Shown here: positions 1-12,100 of the stretch, piece by piece
Position numbering within the stretch: the first letter of the stretch is position 1
How the letters are laid out: each line of letters starts with the position of its first letter
DNA from: Rhinopithecus roxellana
Lineage: Eukaryota > Chordata > Mammalia > Primates > Cercopithecidae
DNA: 64,000 nt
NCBI RefSeq assembly: GCF_007565055.1
Contig: NC_044562.1
Span: 58,103,386-58,167,385, forward strand
Reading direction: 5' to 3'
The notes under the pieces: model-generated
Seen by the model: the letters and a program-made list of their open reading frames with translations, nothing else
Databases searched by the model: none
What the model was told of the DNA's origin: nothing
Position numbers and translations under genes: made by a program

Positions 1-300
1 GCACAGTGGCTCACGCCTGTAATCCTAACACTTTGGGAGACTGAGACAGGAGGATTACTTGAGACCAGAAGTTTAAGAACAACCTGGGTATCATAGGGAC
101 ACCCCGTCTCTACCAAAAAAAAAAATAATAATAATAATAATTAGCTGGACTGGTGATGCATGCCTGTAGTTCCAGCTACTCGGGAGGCTGAGGCAGGAAG
201 ATCGCTTGAGCCCAGGAGTTCGAGGCTGCAGTGAGCTATGCTGGCACCACTGCATACCAGCCTTAGGAGACAAAGTGAAACCTTGTGTGTAAGAAGAAGA
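1..300 (+). repeat. Alu SINE, old (AluJ-like), cut by window edge
   Basis: Alu consensus is readable from the first base (gtggctcacgcctgtaatcc) through a right monomer with gaggctgcagtgagctatg, the form typical of AluJ. The first few bases lie outside the window. An A/TAA-rich linker sits at about 115-140. Many substitutions indicate an old insertion. Confidence 0.9.
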
Positions 301-1063
301 AAAAAAGTCTAATTACAATATTTAAATTTTCCTGTTTATAATAAAACAAACACTGGACTATTAGGGAGAAAAATGCAAATGTTGCAAGAGTTTCAAGGTG
401 TATGTAGGCTTTGAAGAAGTGCCCTGTTCATGGGTCCTTGTCTTGCCCCTGGGGTGCCTCCCAAAAAAGTTCAGGAAATCCAGACCCAGGTTTTAGCCCC
501 GACAGCATGGGGTCCCGGGAGCTAACATGGCCAGCACAGATGCCGACTTACTGCCCCAGCCCCGCACAGGAATCCGTCCAGGCTGCGGACCGTAGCTGGC
601 CTCCTGCCTCAGATCCTCAGGCCTGGTCTTCCTCAACAGACACCAACACCATCAGTCTCAGGGAGCTCCCGCTGCCGGGGACCATGGGGATAGGGCCTTT
701 CCACTTTCTGCCCAGGAGGCTGTGAAGATAGGAGCCAGCAGCACATGTAGGAGGCCCCGCTTCCCCTTCTGATGACAAGGTCAGCCTCGGCTTCTGCACA
801 CAAAAGCAGAAAAGTGCCCTTTGATTCTGCACTGAGCAATCCAGGAGAGAAACCTGGCCGTAGACAGGCATCCCAGCCACACTGGAGTCCCTCACCAGCC
901 CTTCCCACTGTCTGGACCAGGAACCCACCCAGACCCCCGAGTACCTGGCTGGCCTGGGATTGGGAGCACAGGCCCCAACCACTGCTGAAGACGTGGCGGC
1001 ACGGAGTGGGGGTGCAGATCCCTGTGGCCCAGGCACCAAAGAGTGCCCCGTACCTGTGACCCT
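301..1063. other. Non-coding spacer, nothing recognised
   Basis: GC-rich single-copy DNA. Short open frames occur on both strands, but none has a recognisable domain or splice context. By human synteny this could be GPR35 intron or flank, which is inference only. Confidence 0.4.
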
Positions 1064-1184
1064 CTGGGCCTGGGCCCCACACAGCACACCCCACTGGGCC
1101 TGCGCCCCACACAGCACACCCCACTCGGCCTGGATCCCACACAGCACACCCCACTGTGTCTGGACCCCACACAGCACACCCCAG
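1064..1184. repeat. 30-bp tandem repeat, about 4 copies
   Basis: The motif ccccacacagcacacccc recurs at about 1075, 1105, 1135 and 1165, a 30-bp period with a few substitutions per copy. The period is a multiple of three, so the minus strand stays open in several frames and yields a repeating WGVLCG peptide. That open frame is a by-product of the repeat. Confidence 0.85.
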
Positions 1185-1342
1185 ACCCAGGATGGGGCTG
1201 TGAGTGACACAAGTTCACAAAAGCAGCTGTTTACCTGAGGGCCACAGCACGGGGGTATTTATTCTTGTTTTTAGATGTCACATCCCACACTCCAACAAGC
1301 TGCTACCCACACACAGGCTCTGAGCTTTCATCAGCCTCAGCC

Positions 1343-2010
1343 ACACCTGAGACCCCCAACAGCCCGAGCCCACCTGAGACTGCATCACAGCCTCACCCCA
1401 CCTGAGACCCCATCACAGCCTCACCCCACCTGAGACCCCATCACAGCCTCACCCCACCTGAGACCCCATCACAGCCTCACCCCACCGAGACCCCATCACA
1501 GCCTCACCCCACCGAGACCCCATCACAGCCTCACCCCACTGAGACCCCATCATAGCCTCACCCCACTGAGACTCCCCATCACAGCCTCACCCCACCTGAG
1601 ACCCCATCACAGCCTCACCCCACCTGAGACCCCATCACAGCCTCACCCCACCTGAGACCCCATCACAGCCTCACCCCACCTGAGACCTCATCACAGCCTC
1701 ACCCCACCTGAGACCCCCCATCACAGCCTCACCCCACCTGAGACCCCATCACAGCCTCACCCCACCTGAGACCCCATCACAGCCTCACCCCACTGAGACC
1801 CCATCATAGCCTCACCCCACTGAGACCCCATCATAGCCTCACCCCACTGAGACTCCCCATCACATCCTCACCCCACCCTGAGACCCCATCACAGCCTCAC
1901 CCCACCTGAGACCCCATCACAGCCTCACCCCACCTGAGACCCCATCACAGCCTCACCCCACCTGAGACTCCCCATCACATCCTCACCCCGCCCTGAGACC
2001 CCCCATCACG
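1343..2010. repeat. 28-bp minisatellite, about two dozen copies
   Basis: The unit ctgagaccccatcacagcct plus caccccac is repeated head to tail. Variant units lack ct (ccaccgagacc), carry catcatagcc, or have extra C residues. Variants occur in runs (cactgagacc units together; cacctgagacc units together), as expected from local unit duplication. The + strand is strongly C-rich. Confidence 0.93.
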
Positions 2011-2608
2011 CCCCTGCCCCACTGGGAGGCCCCTAGGGCAGTGGGCGGCACTGACCTGCAGGCAGCTTTGGCCTCCTGGGTGAAGTGTGTGACCCCCGCT
2101 GCCAAAGCCTGCACAGTGGCTGCCTGAGGAGGGCTGGGGGAAGTGAAGCTGGGGTGAGCCACCCCCTCGGGGCTGGTCCCTGACTCTGCCCCTCCTTAAG
2201 GTGGCGGGGCGGGTGGCCAACTGACGGCAGCAGGGCAGGGGTAACGGGAGATCCCCCCTGCTCCTGCACCAGCTAGAAGGCGTGGGGGATTTCTGGGAGG
2301 GAAGTGGGGTGCCGGCTGCCTGTGCTGACACCTCTGAAGAACCAGCATCCTTGCTGAGGGCACACATTTGTTCTGGAAACAGCGTGACAGACAGCAAAAC
2401 CAGAGGCACTCCAGTCCCGCCCACGGAGCCTTCCTCCTCCCCGGCCCACTTCTGCCCTGTCATCTCGGAAAGCTTCTCAGTGCCTGGCCTTCCCAGGGTG
2501 TGCGGTCAGCCTGCCCTCCCCAGCGCCTCAGGCCCAGTCCCCTGACAGGGTGCAGCATGCACGCTCATCCTAGTTCATGCAGACACGCTCCGTGGGCATC
2601 TTCCAATA
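2011..2608. other. Non-coding GC-rich spacer
   Basis: Single-copy-looking sequence between the minisatellite and the CA repeat. Overlapping short open frames on both strands look like chance frames in GC-rich DNA. Confidence 0.35.
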
Positions 2609-2700
2609 CACACACACACACACACACACACTGGCACACATGCACACACACATGCACACACCAATGCACACGGGTGAGAGGCACACACTGTGGCACACAC
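2609..2700. repeat. (CA)n microsatellite with interrupted tail
   Basis: A perfect CA run begins at about 2609 and lasts roughly 24 bp. It is followed by interrupted CA-rich sequence (acatgcacacacacatgcac) to about 2700. Confidence 0.9.
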
Positions 2701-2979
2701 AGGCAGGCTGGCTCCTCCCCTGCTTTCCCTCTACTTGGCCACCTGCCCCTCCTCCAAACCCACCCCCTCAGAAGCCTATCCAGACCACCCTGTCTGGTCT
2801 AGAATATTCTCTCTGGCCCCACCTCCTCGGCACACATCCCTCTTCTGAGCTCATGGTTGGGGAGCCCATAGGCCCAGGCTGCTCCCCCATGGTGCACACC
2901 ACCCCCTTCCTGGGCCCCATCCACTCTGAGAGCACCGGCCTTGTCTCCTCAATGCCCCACAGCCCTTGACCACAGCCTC

Positions 2980-3140
2980 TCTCTCCTTAATGACTGCGAT
3001 AGGCTGGGGAGAGCTTCAGTTTCACCCCTCCCCACTTTACAGCGGTGGAAACTGAGGCCCAAGGAAGGGGAACGCTCGGCCCAGCATCACACAGGTGGTG
3101 GCAGGTCTGAGACCAGTGCCTGGGCCTTCTGAGCCAGACC
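2980..3140. repeat. MIR-like SINE fragment
   Basis: The stretch from the cttcagtttcacccc box through tttacagcggtggaaactga and on to cccagcatcacacaggtggt resembles the core of the ancient MIR SINE. Divergence is high. The call rests on recognition of the core only. Confidence 0.6.
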
Positions 3141-4799
3141 AGGACTCTCTACCCAGAGGCACCTGAGGAAGCCTTGCCTGGGCCCTGGTCCTTCTCTGCT
3201 GTCATCCCAGGCCCGGCTCCTTTCCCTTCCTTCCTGCTTCCTCCTACTGTCCTTCCTGCCCTTCCTCCTGCTTCCCCAGCTGTCCCTCCAGACCCCGTCC
3301 CCAGTGTGGGCCCTCGGGTTCCCTGCCCAGTCCCTGTGGGCCATGATGTTCAGTGGAGAGGGGCCTCCTTCCCCTGCAGGAGGCTCAGATTTGGGTTTTC
3401 ATCTGCCCGATCTCAACTCCCATGCCTCACTCTGGCCACAGGATCTGGCCTCTGGGGTCAGCAGAAGGCACGGCACCTGCTCAGTCCAAGCCCGGCCGCC
3501 ATCAAGCAGGGACTGGAGGTGCAGGGCGGGGCGTCTCCTGGGGTGCTCCTTCCACTTCTGGCAGATCAGAGGCTAAACGGCTGGATGGTGCCCCAAGCAG
3601 ACCTGCCCAGCCCACCAGAGCCAGGACCCTGCAGAGCTCCCCCACCCTCCCACCACCGGGCCAGCCACGAACTCCACGTCCTCCCCAGCAGTGGCCTGGG
3701 GCACCCTGATCCCACCAGGCCCGGCCTCCCTGACGTGGCCTGGCATCTGTGCTCCTCACACACTGGAAGGGAAGCCCCTCTGGGCAGGGCCACGTGGACC
3801 CAGCGGATTCTTGTGGGCTGTGTGGACTTGGGGAAGAAACTGGACATTTAGAGACTCCAACTGTCTCTGGGAAGGGCCCCTCGCCGCCAGGTTCCACCTG
3901 TGTACAGGAAATGCTGTCCCTAGCCCACCCCCACCTCTCTCCATCTGCCCCTTGGCTATCTCCGTAGGGCATGAGGGCACTTCAGGGCAGTCCCACCCAG
4001 CCTGAAGCCTGGGCCCTCGTGCTCTGCTCCCTCCCACTCAGGCAGGCTTTGCCTGGGGCCCCTCCAGTGCGCTGTTTCTCTCTTGGCTCCCCGCTCACCC
4101 CCAGGGCCCCTCTCTCCCCAAAGCTGCACCTCACCACCTGTTTCTAGCATTTCACTCTGTTTGATTTTATCACAGAACTTATTTTTTAAGTAACCCTTTC
4201 TGCGCACTGGGTTCATGCTTGTGGGACTCCATTTGCTTCCTGCCCTGTCAGGGCCCTGGCACAGAGCCCGGCCTCTGTGAAGCTCGACAACCCCTCACCC
4301 ACAGCGACTCCTGCCGTGGGGCCGGCGAGTGCCTGGGACACAGCAGGTGATCAGTCATCGTCAGTGCCCAGCTCAAGCACAGTTGCCTGGGGTCCTCTGC
4401 TGCCGCCCAGGCCCTTCTTCAAGGCCCCCTGGAGTCCCCAGGTTCGAAAGCAACAAAGGCAGGTTTCCATTCCAGACCAGGCCTGTTCTCTCCCGGCTCT
4501 CTCAGACCACCTGGGCCTCTCAGACCACCTGGGCCTCTGTGGAGGAGAGCCAGGGTCCTGCTGTGGGCACAGGGGCACCGCCCAGGGGCCTCTGTCCCCC
4601 ACCTCTGCTTCTGGGCAGCTCCCTCACCCCCAAGGTTAGCCCCCTGCAGCAGTACCAGCCCCTCCCACTTCACCCTGCTGGGCTGTATGTGTGACAGGAG
4701 GAGCTCTGAACAGGATTCTTTCCTGCCCTTCCTCCTTCTCCCCCAGCTACAGCTGCCAGACGCCACCCCTGCAGCCCTATCTAAAGGAGCCTCTGCAGC
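3141..4799. other. Non-coding spacer with a small tandem duplication
   Basis: GC-rich sequence without a supportable gene. A 21-bp unit (ctcagaccacctgggcct and flanks) is present twice in tandem at about 4500-4541. Otherwise nothing is recognised. Confidence 0.35.
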
Positions 4800-5003
4800 A
4801 AGCTTGTCCAACCCTCGGGCTGCGGGCTTTGAATGTGGCCCAACACAAATTTGTAAACTGTCTTAAAACATTATGAGATTTACGCACAGCCCTTTTTTTG
4901 CTCATCGGCTACCGTGAGTGTTAGTGTATTTTACGTTTGGCCCAAGGCAATTCTTCTTCTTCCAATGTGGCCCAGGGAAGCCAAAAGATTGGACAGCCCT
5001 GCT
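4800..5003. mobile_element. Non-autonomous DNA transposon fossil (hAT-like)
   Basis: The element starts with cttgtccaaccc and ends with ttggacagccctg, imperfect inverted termini sharing TGTCCAA. The interior has the familiar gaatgtggcccaacacaaat and ccagggaagccaaaagattg. These match a common mammalian hAT-class non-autonomous repeat. I do not assign the subfamily. Confidence 0.65.
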
Positions 5004-5250
5004 TTGAAGGGAAGTGTGTGAGGGGATGTCAGGGAAGCAGGAGCCTGGGAGAGCCAGAGAAAATTTGTTTACGTTCAGCTCCACCTTGAGACCGATGAGG
5101 CACATACTTGCCAGCCACAGCCCATGGTCATATGCTATTTACAGCTAAATAAGCAGCCAGTGACGCCTGCACAGACACACTTCTATGACAGCAAAGTGTC
5201 CAAGTGCTGTGGTATACAGAACAACATATGCTTTCCAGATAACTATCCTT

Positions 5251-5532
5251 GGCCGGACACGGTGGCTCAGGCCTGTAATCCCAGCACTTTGGGAGGCCAA
5301 GGTGGGAGGATGGCTTAAGCCCAGAAGTTTGAGACCAGCCTGAGCAACATAGCAAGACCCCGTCTTTAAGAAAGTAAAAAATACTAACCAGGCATGGGGG
5401 TGCATGCCTGTATTCCCAGCTGCTCGGGAGGCTAAGGCGGGAGGAGCACCTGAGCCTGGGTGACAGAGGCCGCAATGAACTGAGATTGTAGTACTGCACT
5501 CCAGCCTGGGTAACAAGGAAGACCCCACGATG
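5251..5532 (+). repeat. Alu SINE (old, J/S type)
   Basis: The element begins ggccggacacggtggctcag and ends with the right-monomer motif actgcactccagcctgggta. There is no clear A tail. Divergence is substantial. Confidence 0.9.
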
Positions 5533-5866
5533 GATGGTTTTCTTTAAATCAATAAAATAATACACGTTAGGCACAGTTTAGCTTAGTCTTTACACAGACG
5601 AGACCCCTGTGTGAGAAAAACTTAAAGCTGGGTTGTTGCCCCTCTTGCTTTCTGAGGACGCCCTGCTCTGTAATGGAGCAACCTTCAATAAACCCTCTCT
5701 TCTCACCACATTCTGACTCGCCTCGACTTCCTTCCTTCCTGAGACCCAAGGACCCTGCCTTGATGTCTGAATCGAGACCCTTTTCCAGTGAAGCTGTCTC
5801 CTAAATGCGTCGCTTGCATCCTCATGGGTCCTTTGCGTAGTTTTTGTTTATTAAAACAACACTTTG

Positions 5867-6168
5867 GGCCGGGCACCGTGGCTCACGCCTGTATTCCCAG
5901 CACTTTGGGAGGCCGAGGCAGGCGGATCACGAGGTCAGGAGCTCAAGACCAGCCTGGCCAACATGGTGAAACCTCGTCTCTACTAAAAATACAAAAATTA
6001 GCTGGACGTGGTGGCGCGTGCCTATAGCCCCAGCTACTTGGGAAGCTGAGAAGAGAGAATCACTTGAACCCAGGAGGCGGAGGTTGTGGTGAGCCGAGAT
6101 CACGCCACTGCACTTCAGCCTGGGTGACAGAGGGAGACTCCATCTCAAAAATAAATAAATAAGAAATA
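5867..6168 (+). repeat. Alu SINE (AluS-like) with target-site duplication
   Basis: Full-length Alu from ggccgggcaccgtggctcac to an A-rich tail of AAAT units. The flanking direct repeat aaaacaacac (about 5853-5862 and 6169-6178) is consistent with L1-mediated insertion. Confidence 0.93.
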
Positions 6169-6178
6169 AAACAACACA

Positions 6179-7092
6179 TTCCTGCTTCATCTTTATGACC
6201 GTTTTTCTGGTGTCCCCTTCCAGCACTGTGCCCCCGAGGCCAGTGCCTCACTTATCCATCTGGCAGCTGGGGCAGACCAGTGGGGTCCTCTGTGTGGGGG
6301 CTCAGCTGTGGACCCCGAGAGAGGATGTGAGTCCACCTCCTGCTTCTTGAGGTTTCTCTGTCACCCTCAGCACTTTCTGTTCCCCTCTTCACAGAACCAG
6401 GTCTAGAAGTGGATGTCCTGCTGGGAAACTCCCCTCCCCCACTGATCTTGCCTAAAGCCTGGGGGTGTCACCGTGAGGGCCTGGGGACCAGGACACAGGG
6501 TCTCTGTCTTAGATGCCCTGCTTCTGTGTGTATTCGATGTTTTCCATAATAAACGTGTATAGAGAACTGAGTGTGTGGCCATGGAAGGGCAGGGAGGGCA
6601 AAGCCCGTCAGCTGTGGGGCAGAGGAGGTGGCCTGCAGAGGTCCCGGGGCTGGCTGCACAAGACCGGCACCTGTGGCCTGAGGTCCCCTCCACCCAAGAC
6701 CCGCCCTGTGCCCAGTCTCCTGTGATGGCCCCATCCCAACCTGCCCTGCCTACGCCCAGCGGGTATGTCCTACGTGATCCCAGACTCATCTTCCCACAAG
6801 AATTAGCCCCCGGCACCACTCGCCCCCAAAGCCAGGGCAGCCAGTGGGGAATGGGCCACAAGGAATAGTTTGGGTTGGGGTGGCAGGGAAAGCCGAGGCC
6901 TCCTCCCTGTGCTGACTGGGTGGGCAGCAGCCAGCATTTGCCACCTGGAAGGAGCCGCCAGGGCACCGAGAGGAAGAGTGCAAACCAGGCCAGCAGAGCT
7001 GCCAGGCTGCAGGAGATCCCTCCTGCCCCACAGCTCTTTGGCTCCCACCTCCCTCCACTCTTTGGGACATCCTGCAGGCCTCTGCCCTGGCA
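6179..7092. other. Non-coding spacer
   Basis: Mixed-composition sequence between two Alus. No coding signal is supported, and short GC-rich open frames overlap on both strands. Confidence 0.3.
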
Positions 7093-7434
7093 GGGGCCAC
7101 CTCTCTCTCTGTCTCTTTTTTTTTTTTTTTTTTTTTTTTTTTGAGACAGAGTCTCGCTCTGTCGCCCAGGCTGGAGCGAAGTGATGCAATCTCAGCTCAC
7201 TGCAAACTCTGCCTCCCGGGTTCAAGCGATTCTCCTGCCTCAGCCTCCCGAGTAGCTGGGATTACAGGCACCCGCCACTACGCCCAGCTAATTTATATTT
7301 TTAGTAGAGACAGGGTTTCACCATGTTGGCCAGAATGGTCTCGATCTCCTCTTCTCGTGATCTGCCCACCTTGGCCTCCCAAAGTGGCGGGATTACAGGT
7401 GTGAGCCACCACACCTGGCCGGGGCCACCTCTCT
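7093..7434 (-). repeat. Alu SINE (AluS-like), reverse, with target-site duplication
   Basis: A poly-T run from about 7116 leads into gagacagagtctcgctctgt and ends with gtgagccaccacacctggcc at 7420. The direct repeat ggggccacctctct is present at 7093-7106 and 7421-7434. The poly-T/Alu junction creates spurious open frames on both strands. Confidence 0.93.
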
Positions 7435-9224
7435 TACTTGAAGGCCTCCTACCCCATGTCGGGCTCTTTCCAGTGGCTCCTACACAAAAGTCGCTTTGCG
7501 GCCCCTGAGACCTGCACTGCTTTCCCAGGTGCTCAGGCTGCATTCGACGGCTGAGGAATAGCAGGGATGCTGGCCAGGGAGGAGTGGGGCGGGCAGGGGG
7601 CTTCTGACACCTTAAGGGGCTTCCCACACCAGGCTCACGCTCCCTTCAGAGGGACTGAGAAGGATGGGTCCCCCAGTGCAGCCACCAGAGGAAGGTGCTG
7701 CCCTGGCCTGCTCCCTGCCCTGGGGGTCCTGTGGCTGCTGAAGCCCCTCTGGGACCCGCCCAAGCATGGCTTCCCCCTCCAGAAGTGCCTCTGCTGGGCC
7801 TCTCTGGACCCCACGCAGGCTCCAGCCAAGCTGGGTGCTCAGGGGGTGCCCACAGCCCAAGCACGGGGCCCTTGGCAGGAGCTGGGCACCACCACAGGAT
7901 GGGCAGGGGACATGGCACCCCAGTGGTCTGGAAGGGATCCTAAGGGGTCCTGAGGGGACCACGATGGGGGTGGGAGGGGTCCTAAGAGGGTCTGAGGGGC
8001 TGCAAATTGCACCCAGGGCCCTTCCCTGCCTCCCCCGTGCCCACTCCTCCCTTCACCAGGCACCTTCACAGTGGAGCCTCCAGCTCTGCCCACCTGCAGC
8101 AGGAGGTCTGGCTCTGCCCTGGGCACTCAGGGCCGCCTCCCCGCCTTGTAACTCCTGCCCCACCTTCACCCAGCCTGGGGGGCATCAAGGCATCTGGCCA
8201 CCAGCAGGGGGCACTGCCCAGGGAGATCCCAGCCCTGGCCACCAAAGGCCAGAAGAGGCTCCTCAGGCTGAGGGCAGGTGACCACAGCCCCTGGGCCACC
8301 CCGCCAGCTCACTCACCCTGATGGCTCCCACTGCCTGCTCCTGGGTACCCACTGCTGCCAGATGCCCTGCTGGGGTCCCCACTTGGCCTCGGGATGGGCC
8401 TTGGGTGCTGCCCCAGCCAGGTTTCTGCTATTTCCAGCAGCGTCCCCCCTTTCTTGGCTCTGGACAGCAGCGCCACCCTCTCGGACTCCTTCCCCTTCCT
8501 CTGCACAAGGCTCTGTGACTGGGAGGCCGCCTGCTCCTTGGCCCTTCAACTGCCAGCTGCCTGTCCCCATCCCTAGGGCCCACCCTTCTCAGCAGAGAGA
8601 GCCATCCGGCCCCTGCTTGGGGCCCTCCCAACTCACTCACCCTCCTGTCCAAGAGTCCCCCTCCTAAGAGCCCTGCTCCTAAGTGCCACTTCCTGGCTCG
8701 GGAACCTGCAGAGGCTCCCCGCTGCTTGCCTGAAGCTGCCTGCCAGCTGCTGGAAGGTCCTCCACTCTGGGGAGACCTCCGGTTGGGGAGTCTGGCGGGG
8801 AGGGAGTAGTAACTCTTGAGAGTGGAGTGTGTGTCGTGTGCTGTCATCCCTGCCCTACAATGAACCATAAACACCCAGTAGCTGGACAGGGAAGGGACAG
8901 TCCCTCCAGGAGGGATTTTCCCCACGTTCTCCCCAGGGCGGCAGGATCCCGGCCTGGCTGACTTGCAGCAGCCTGTCTAGGACGGGCCCAGGAAATGGCA
9001 AGTTGAATCACGCCCAGGAGCCACTGAGGCAGAGGGTCCTTAACCCCAGAAGACGCACTGTGTGGAGAGTTCTCACGGCCGTCCCTTGGCCCTATCCTGG
9101 GACCACTGGCCTTCAGAGACACTTCCTCCAGGGCCGGGCAAGACACCTGCCGACAGAGATGGGAGTAGACACTCACAGAGATGTACATGGCTCCTTAAAG
9201 ATACGAAAAGATGCTCAAAACGAT
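7435..9224. other. Non-coding GC-rich spacer
   Basis: No repeat or gene recognised. Many overlapping open frames occur on both strands, as expected at this GC content. None shows a known domain. Confidence 0.3.
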
Positions 9225-9900
9225 CATAAAAAGAGAAACATAAATTAAGCTCAAAACTATCATAAAAAGAGAAACACAAATTAAAAGTTCGCTGCAACAC
9301 CGTTTCTCCTCCATTAGACAGGTCAAAATACAAGAGTCTGACCACAACAAAAAGACATCCTCGAATATCACCCATTGATCACTGATCTCTAAGGTGACAC
9401 AAACCCCCATGCAGGTGGATGTGGCAACATCTTTAGCCAAACTAGAGATGCATTTACTCTTTGACCCAATAACCCCACTTCTAGGAATGTATTCACAGAG
9501 AGATGCAAGGACGATGAAGCATGTACTTCGGCAGCTATTCACTGTCGCAGTGTGGAGTGGGGACAGCCCCGGAACCACTCAGCCTTTCTCCAGAGGACCC
9601 AGGTTGAATGAAGCATGTTCACATCACAGAACATTGGGCAGTTGTAAAGAGGAGGGAGAAATATATCTACACACTATCATATGGTCATCTCCAGGATATA
9701 TTTGTAAATGAAAAAAAGCATGCTTATGTACATATAGACAATTTATGTGTTTTTAGATAGAGCCATCAGCTTGTATGTTTTACAAATGGAAATATAAGCC
9801 ACAAAATTTGCTTTAAATTAAACTATTACCTGTAGGAAACAGATGGAAATGGGGTGATGGGATAGGGGTGGACTTTTGTGACCATATCTTGGTTTCTAGA
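9225..9900 (+). mobile_element. L1M-type LINE 3' fragment
   Basis: The segment tttgacccaataaccccact, then ctaggaatgtattcacagag, then a block ending ctccaggatatatttgtaaa and gaaaaaaagcatgcttatgt, follows the order of the 3' end of old mammalian L1 elements. At 9226-9290 a 33-bp unit (aaaacgatcataaaaagaga and flanks) is duplicated in tandem. No open reading frame remains. Confidence 0.7.
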
Positions 9901-11094
9901 TTTGGATTTAGAATCATGTCAAATGTTTGTGTAATTACTTAATTAAATTAATTTGTAAAAGGAATTCTGAAAATTGAAAGCAAAATGAAACTAACTGACT
10001 TGCATTATGGGTTGACCATATGACCCTACCAAACTCTTCCAAGTGATTTTAAAATCCAGTCATTTGGATGTATATCCATATAGCCTGACAACAAAAAAGA
10101 ATGGCAAAAGAATTTTTCATTATTTTAAATAATCATTTTCCAAATAATTTTAAAACACTGTTTTGTCTGTATATTGACATAACCCAAGGACTTTAAAAGT
10201 ATCTAAAAATAATTTTAAACTATTTTCAGTGGTTATACTGTTGATGGTAGTGTTGGTAAAGTCATTTTGAGAATATTGTGTTACAGGATAAAACAAATGA
10301 ATAACTATGTTGGGTATTGTTTGAGATTTTTGGCGTGGGAGAAAGGAGATGCACATGTATTAGTAAGATTAAGTAAAAACTATGTAAATCTTAATTTAAA
10401 TAGAAAGTATCAGTTTGTACTCATAATGTGTCTTTCAAAAAAAAAAAAAAAAAGCCTTAGTTCTGTCCACTGACAAGGCCTAAAAATCATGACAAATCCA
10501 GTAACCACAAGCACACCTAACACCCAGACTGCGGTCTCTAAGTACCGTTTTTCTTGAAGAGGAAGAGGGGCTCTTGGAGAGAAGTGTGTGCTGTCGAATC
10601 TGGGTTAGGAAATGTCTAAGATAATCCTGGATATGCCAGAGAACAAAGTATCTGTCAAAGGTTATGAGGGCGGTGCCAAAGGGGCTTAAGAGTTAAATGA
10701 AATAGGCTAGCACTGGACGAAGACAGGAAGATCTGAATATCAATAAGGATAATAATTTTAATAAAAGGGAACATCAAAAAATGTTAAACTCATGAATTCA
10801 TAATTATACTTTAAAAACTCATTAGTCATTCTTGAAAGATGCCAGGAAAACAGTTCATTATTTTATAAATGAGGAAAGAAGGGAAAGAATCAAGCATTTA
10901 CCTTGCCTTTCCTAAGCAAACTGTACCTCAACCTGACCAAAGAGTTAATGAAGGAACACTTCTTTTTATAGATACATTTCTGCTAATAAATAATGAAGGA
11001 AGACAGAAGTAGAATATCACTACTTTGCAAACCCTGATGGATGAATGAAACTAGCATTAGGGCTAATTATCTATTATTTTAGTTGTGCATTGTC
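9901..11094. other. AT-rich non-coding DNA
   Basis: AT-rich sequence with no intact open frame of note. A short A-run lies at about 10437-10454. Parts may be heavily decayed LINE sequence, but I cannot place them. Confidence 0.35.
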
Positions 11095-11790
11095 AGTTAC
11101 CTATTGCTACATAAAAAATTACCTCTAAAATGAGAAGATTAAAACCACAGAGTTTTATCTCCCAGTTCCCGTGGGTCAGGAATTCGGGCTCTGCCAAACT
11201 GTGTCCTCTACTCAGGGTCTTTCACGAGTCTGCAATCCAGGTGTCAGCTGGGGCTGCAGTCTCATCAGAAGGCTCAGCAAAGAGGAGATTCACTTCCAGC
11301 TTCCCCAGGTGGCTGTTGGTCGAATTTCATTCCCAATGGGCAGCTGGCCTGGGGACCCCAAGTCTCCCCTAGTTCCTGCCCTCAGTTCCTTACTGGCCAT
11401 GCCTCTTCACAGGGCAGCACACAGCATGGCATCTGGCTTCCCCCAGAGCCAGCGAGAGAGAGTATGCATCCAAGACAGATGCCATGGTCTATTTCAACCT
11501 AATCATGGAAAAGACAATGCATCACTTTTTTTTTTTTTTTTTAACTGTATTGTTTGTTGTAAGTGAGTAAGTCCAACCACCCTTACAGGAGGGAACTGCA
11601 TGACACCAGGAGGCAGGAATCACCCACTGGGGGTCTCTTGGCAGCTTCCTGCCACATACATGATCATTGGTGGCTGCCGGCCTCACAAAGAGAGACCACC
11701 AGACATCATGAGCCCCCTGGTAGAAATGCATGCCCCGCTGCTGAAGTGGGCTTGCCGAAAAACCAGAACTCTCACCTGAATCTGGTGAAG
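11095..11790. repeat. Ancient interspersed repeat, family uncertain
   Basis: The block running from cctattgctacataaaaaat through tgggtcaggaattcgggctc, ctggcttcccccagagccag and gacaccaggaggcaggaatc has the order of motifs of a common ancient mammalian interspersed repeat. I cannot say with confidence whether it is LTR- or DNA-transposon-derived. A T run sits at about 11526-11542. Confidence 0.45.
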
Positions 11791-12100
11791 TATCCGGAGC
11801 TGACTAGCAGCCGACAGGAGATTGGCAGGCATGTGAACTCCAGCCATGCAGGCTGCAAAGTCCAGTCTGCAGGAAGCTGCACAGGGCAAGAGACCCAGGA
11901 GGGGAATGGAGAGACGGAGGAGGAAGCTGCCAACTAAGAGTCCAACAGGTATGTCGGCCAGGCGACTGCGTGGACCTTGTGTGCATCCCGTGGAGCCACT
12001 GCTGTCGAGGTTGGGACCACGAGCAACAGCAGGTCACCCTCAGGCCTGTATGCACGACTGCAATAGTGCAGGCAAGAGGCAAATGGAGGGAAAACGGTGC

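Noticed and set aside
617..1210. Open minus frame of nearly 200 codons with WGVLCG repeats
   Set aside because: Generated by the 30-bp tandem array, whose period is divisible by three. No other support.
2368..2969. Open frames across the CA repeat with THTHTH runs
   Set aside because: Simple-repeat translation without other support.
7093..7434. Open frames ending in FFFFFF or with FETESRSVAQAG-type peptides
   Set aside because: Classic Alu translation products. The same applies to similar frames at the other Alus.
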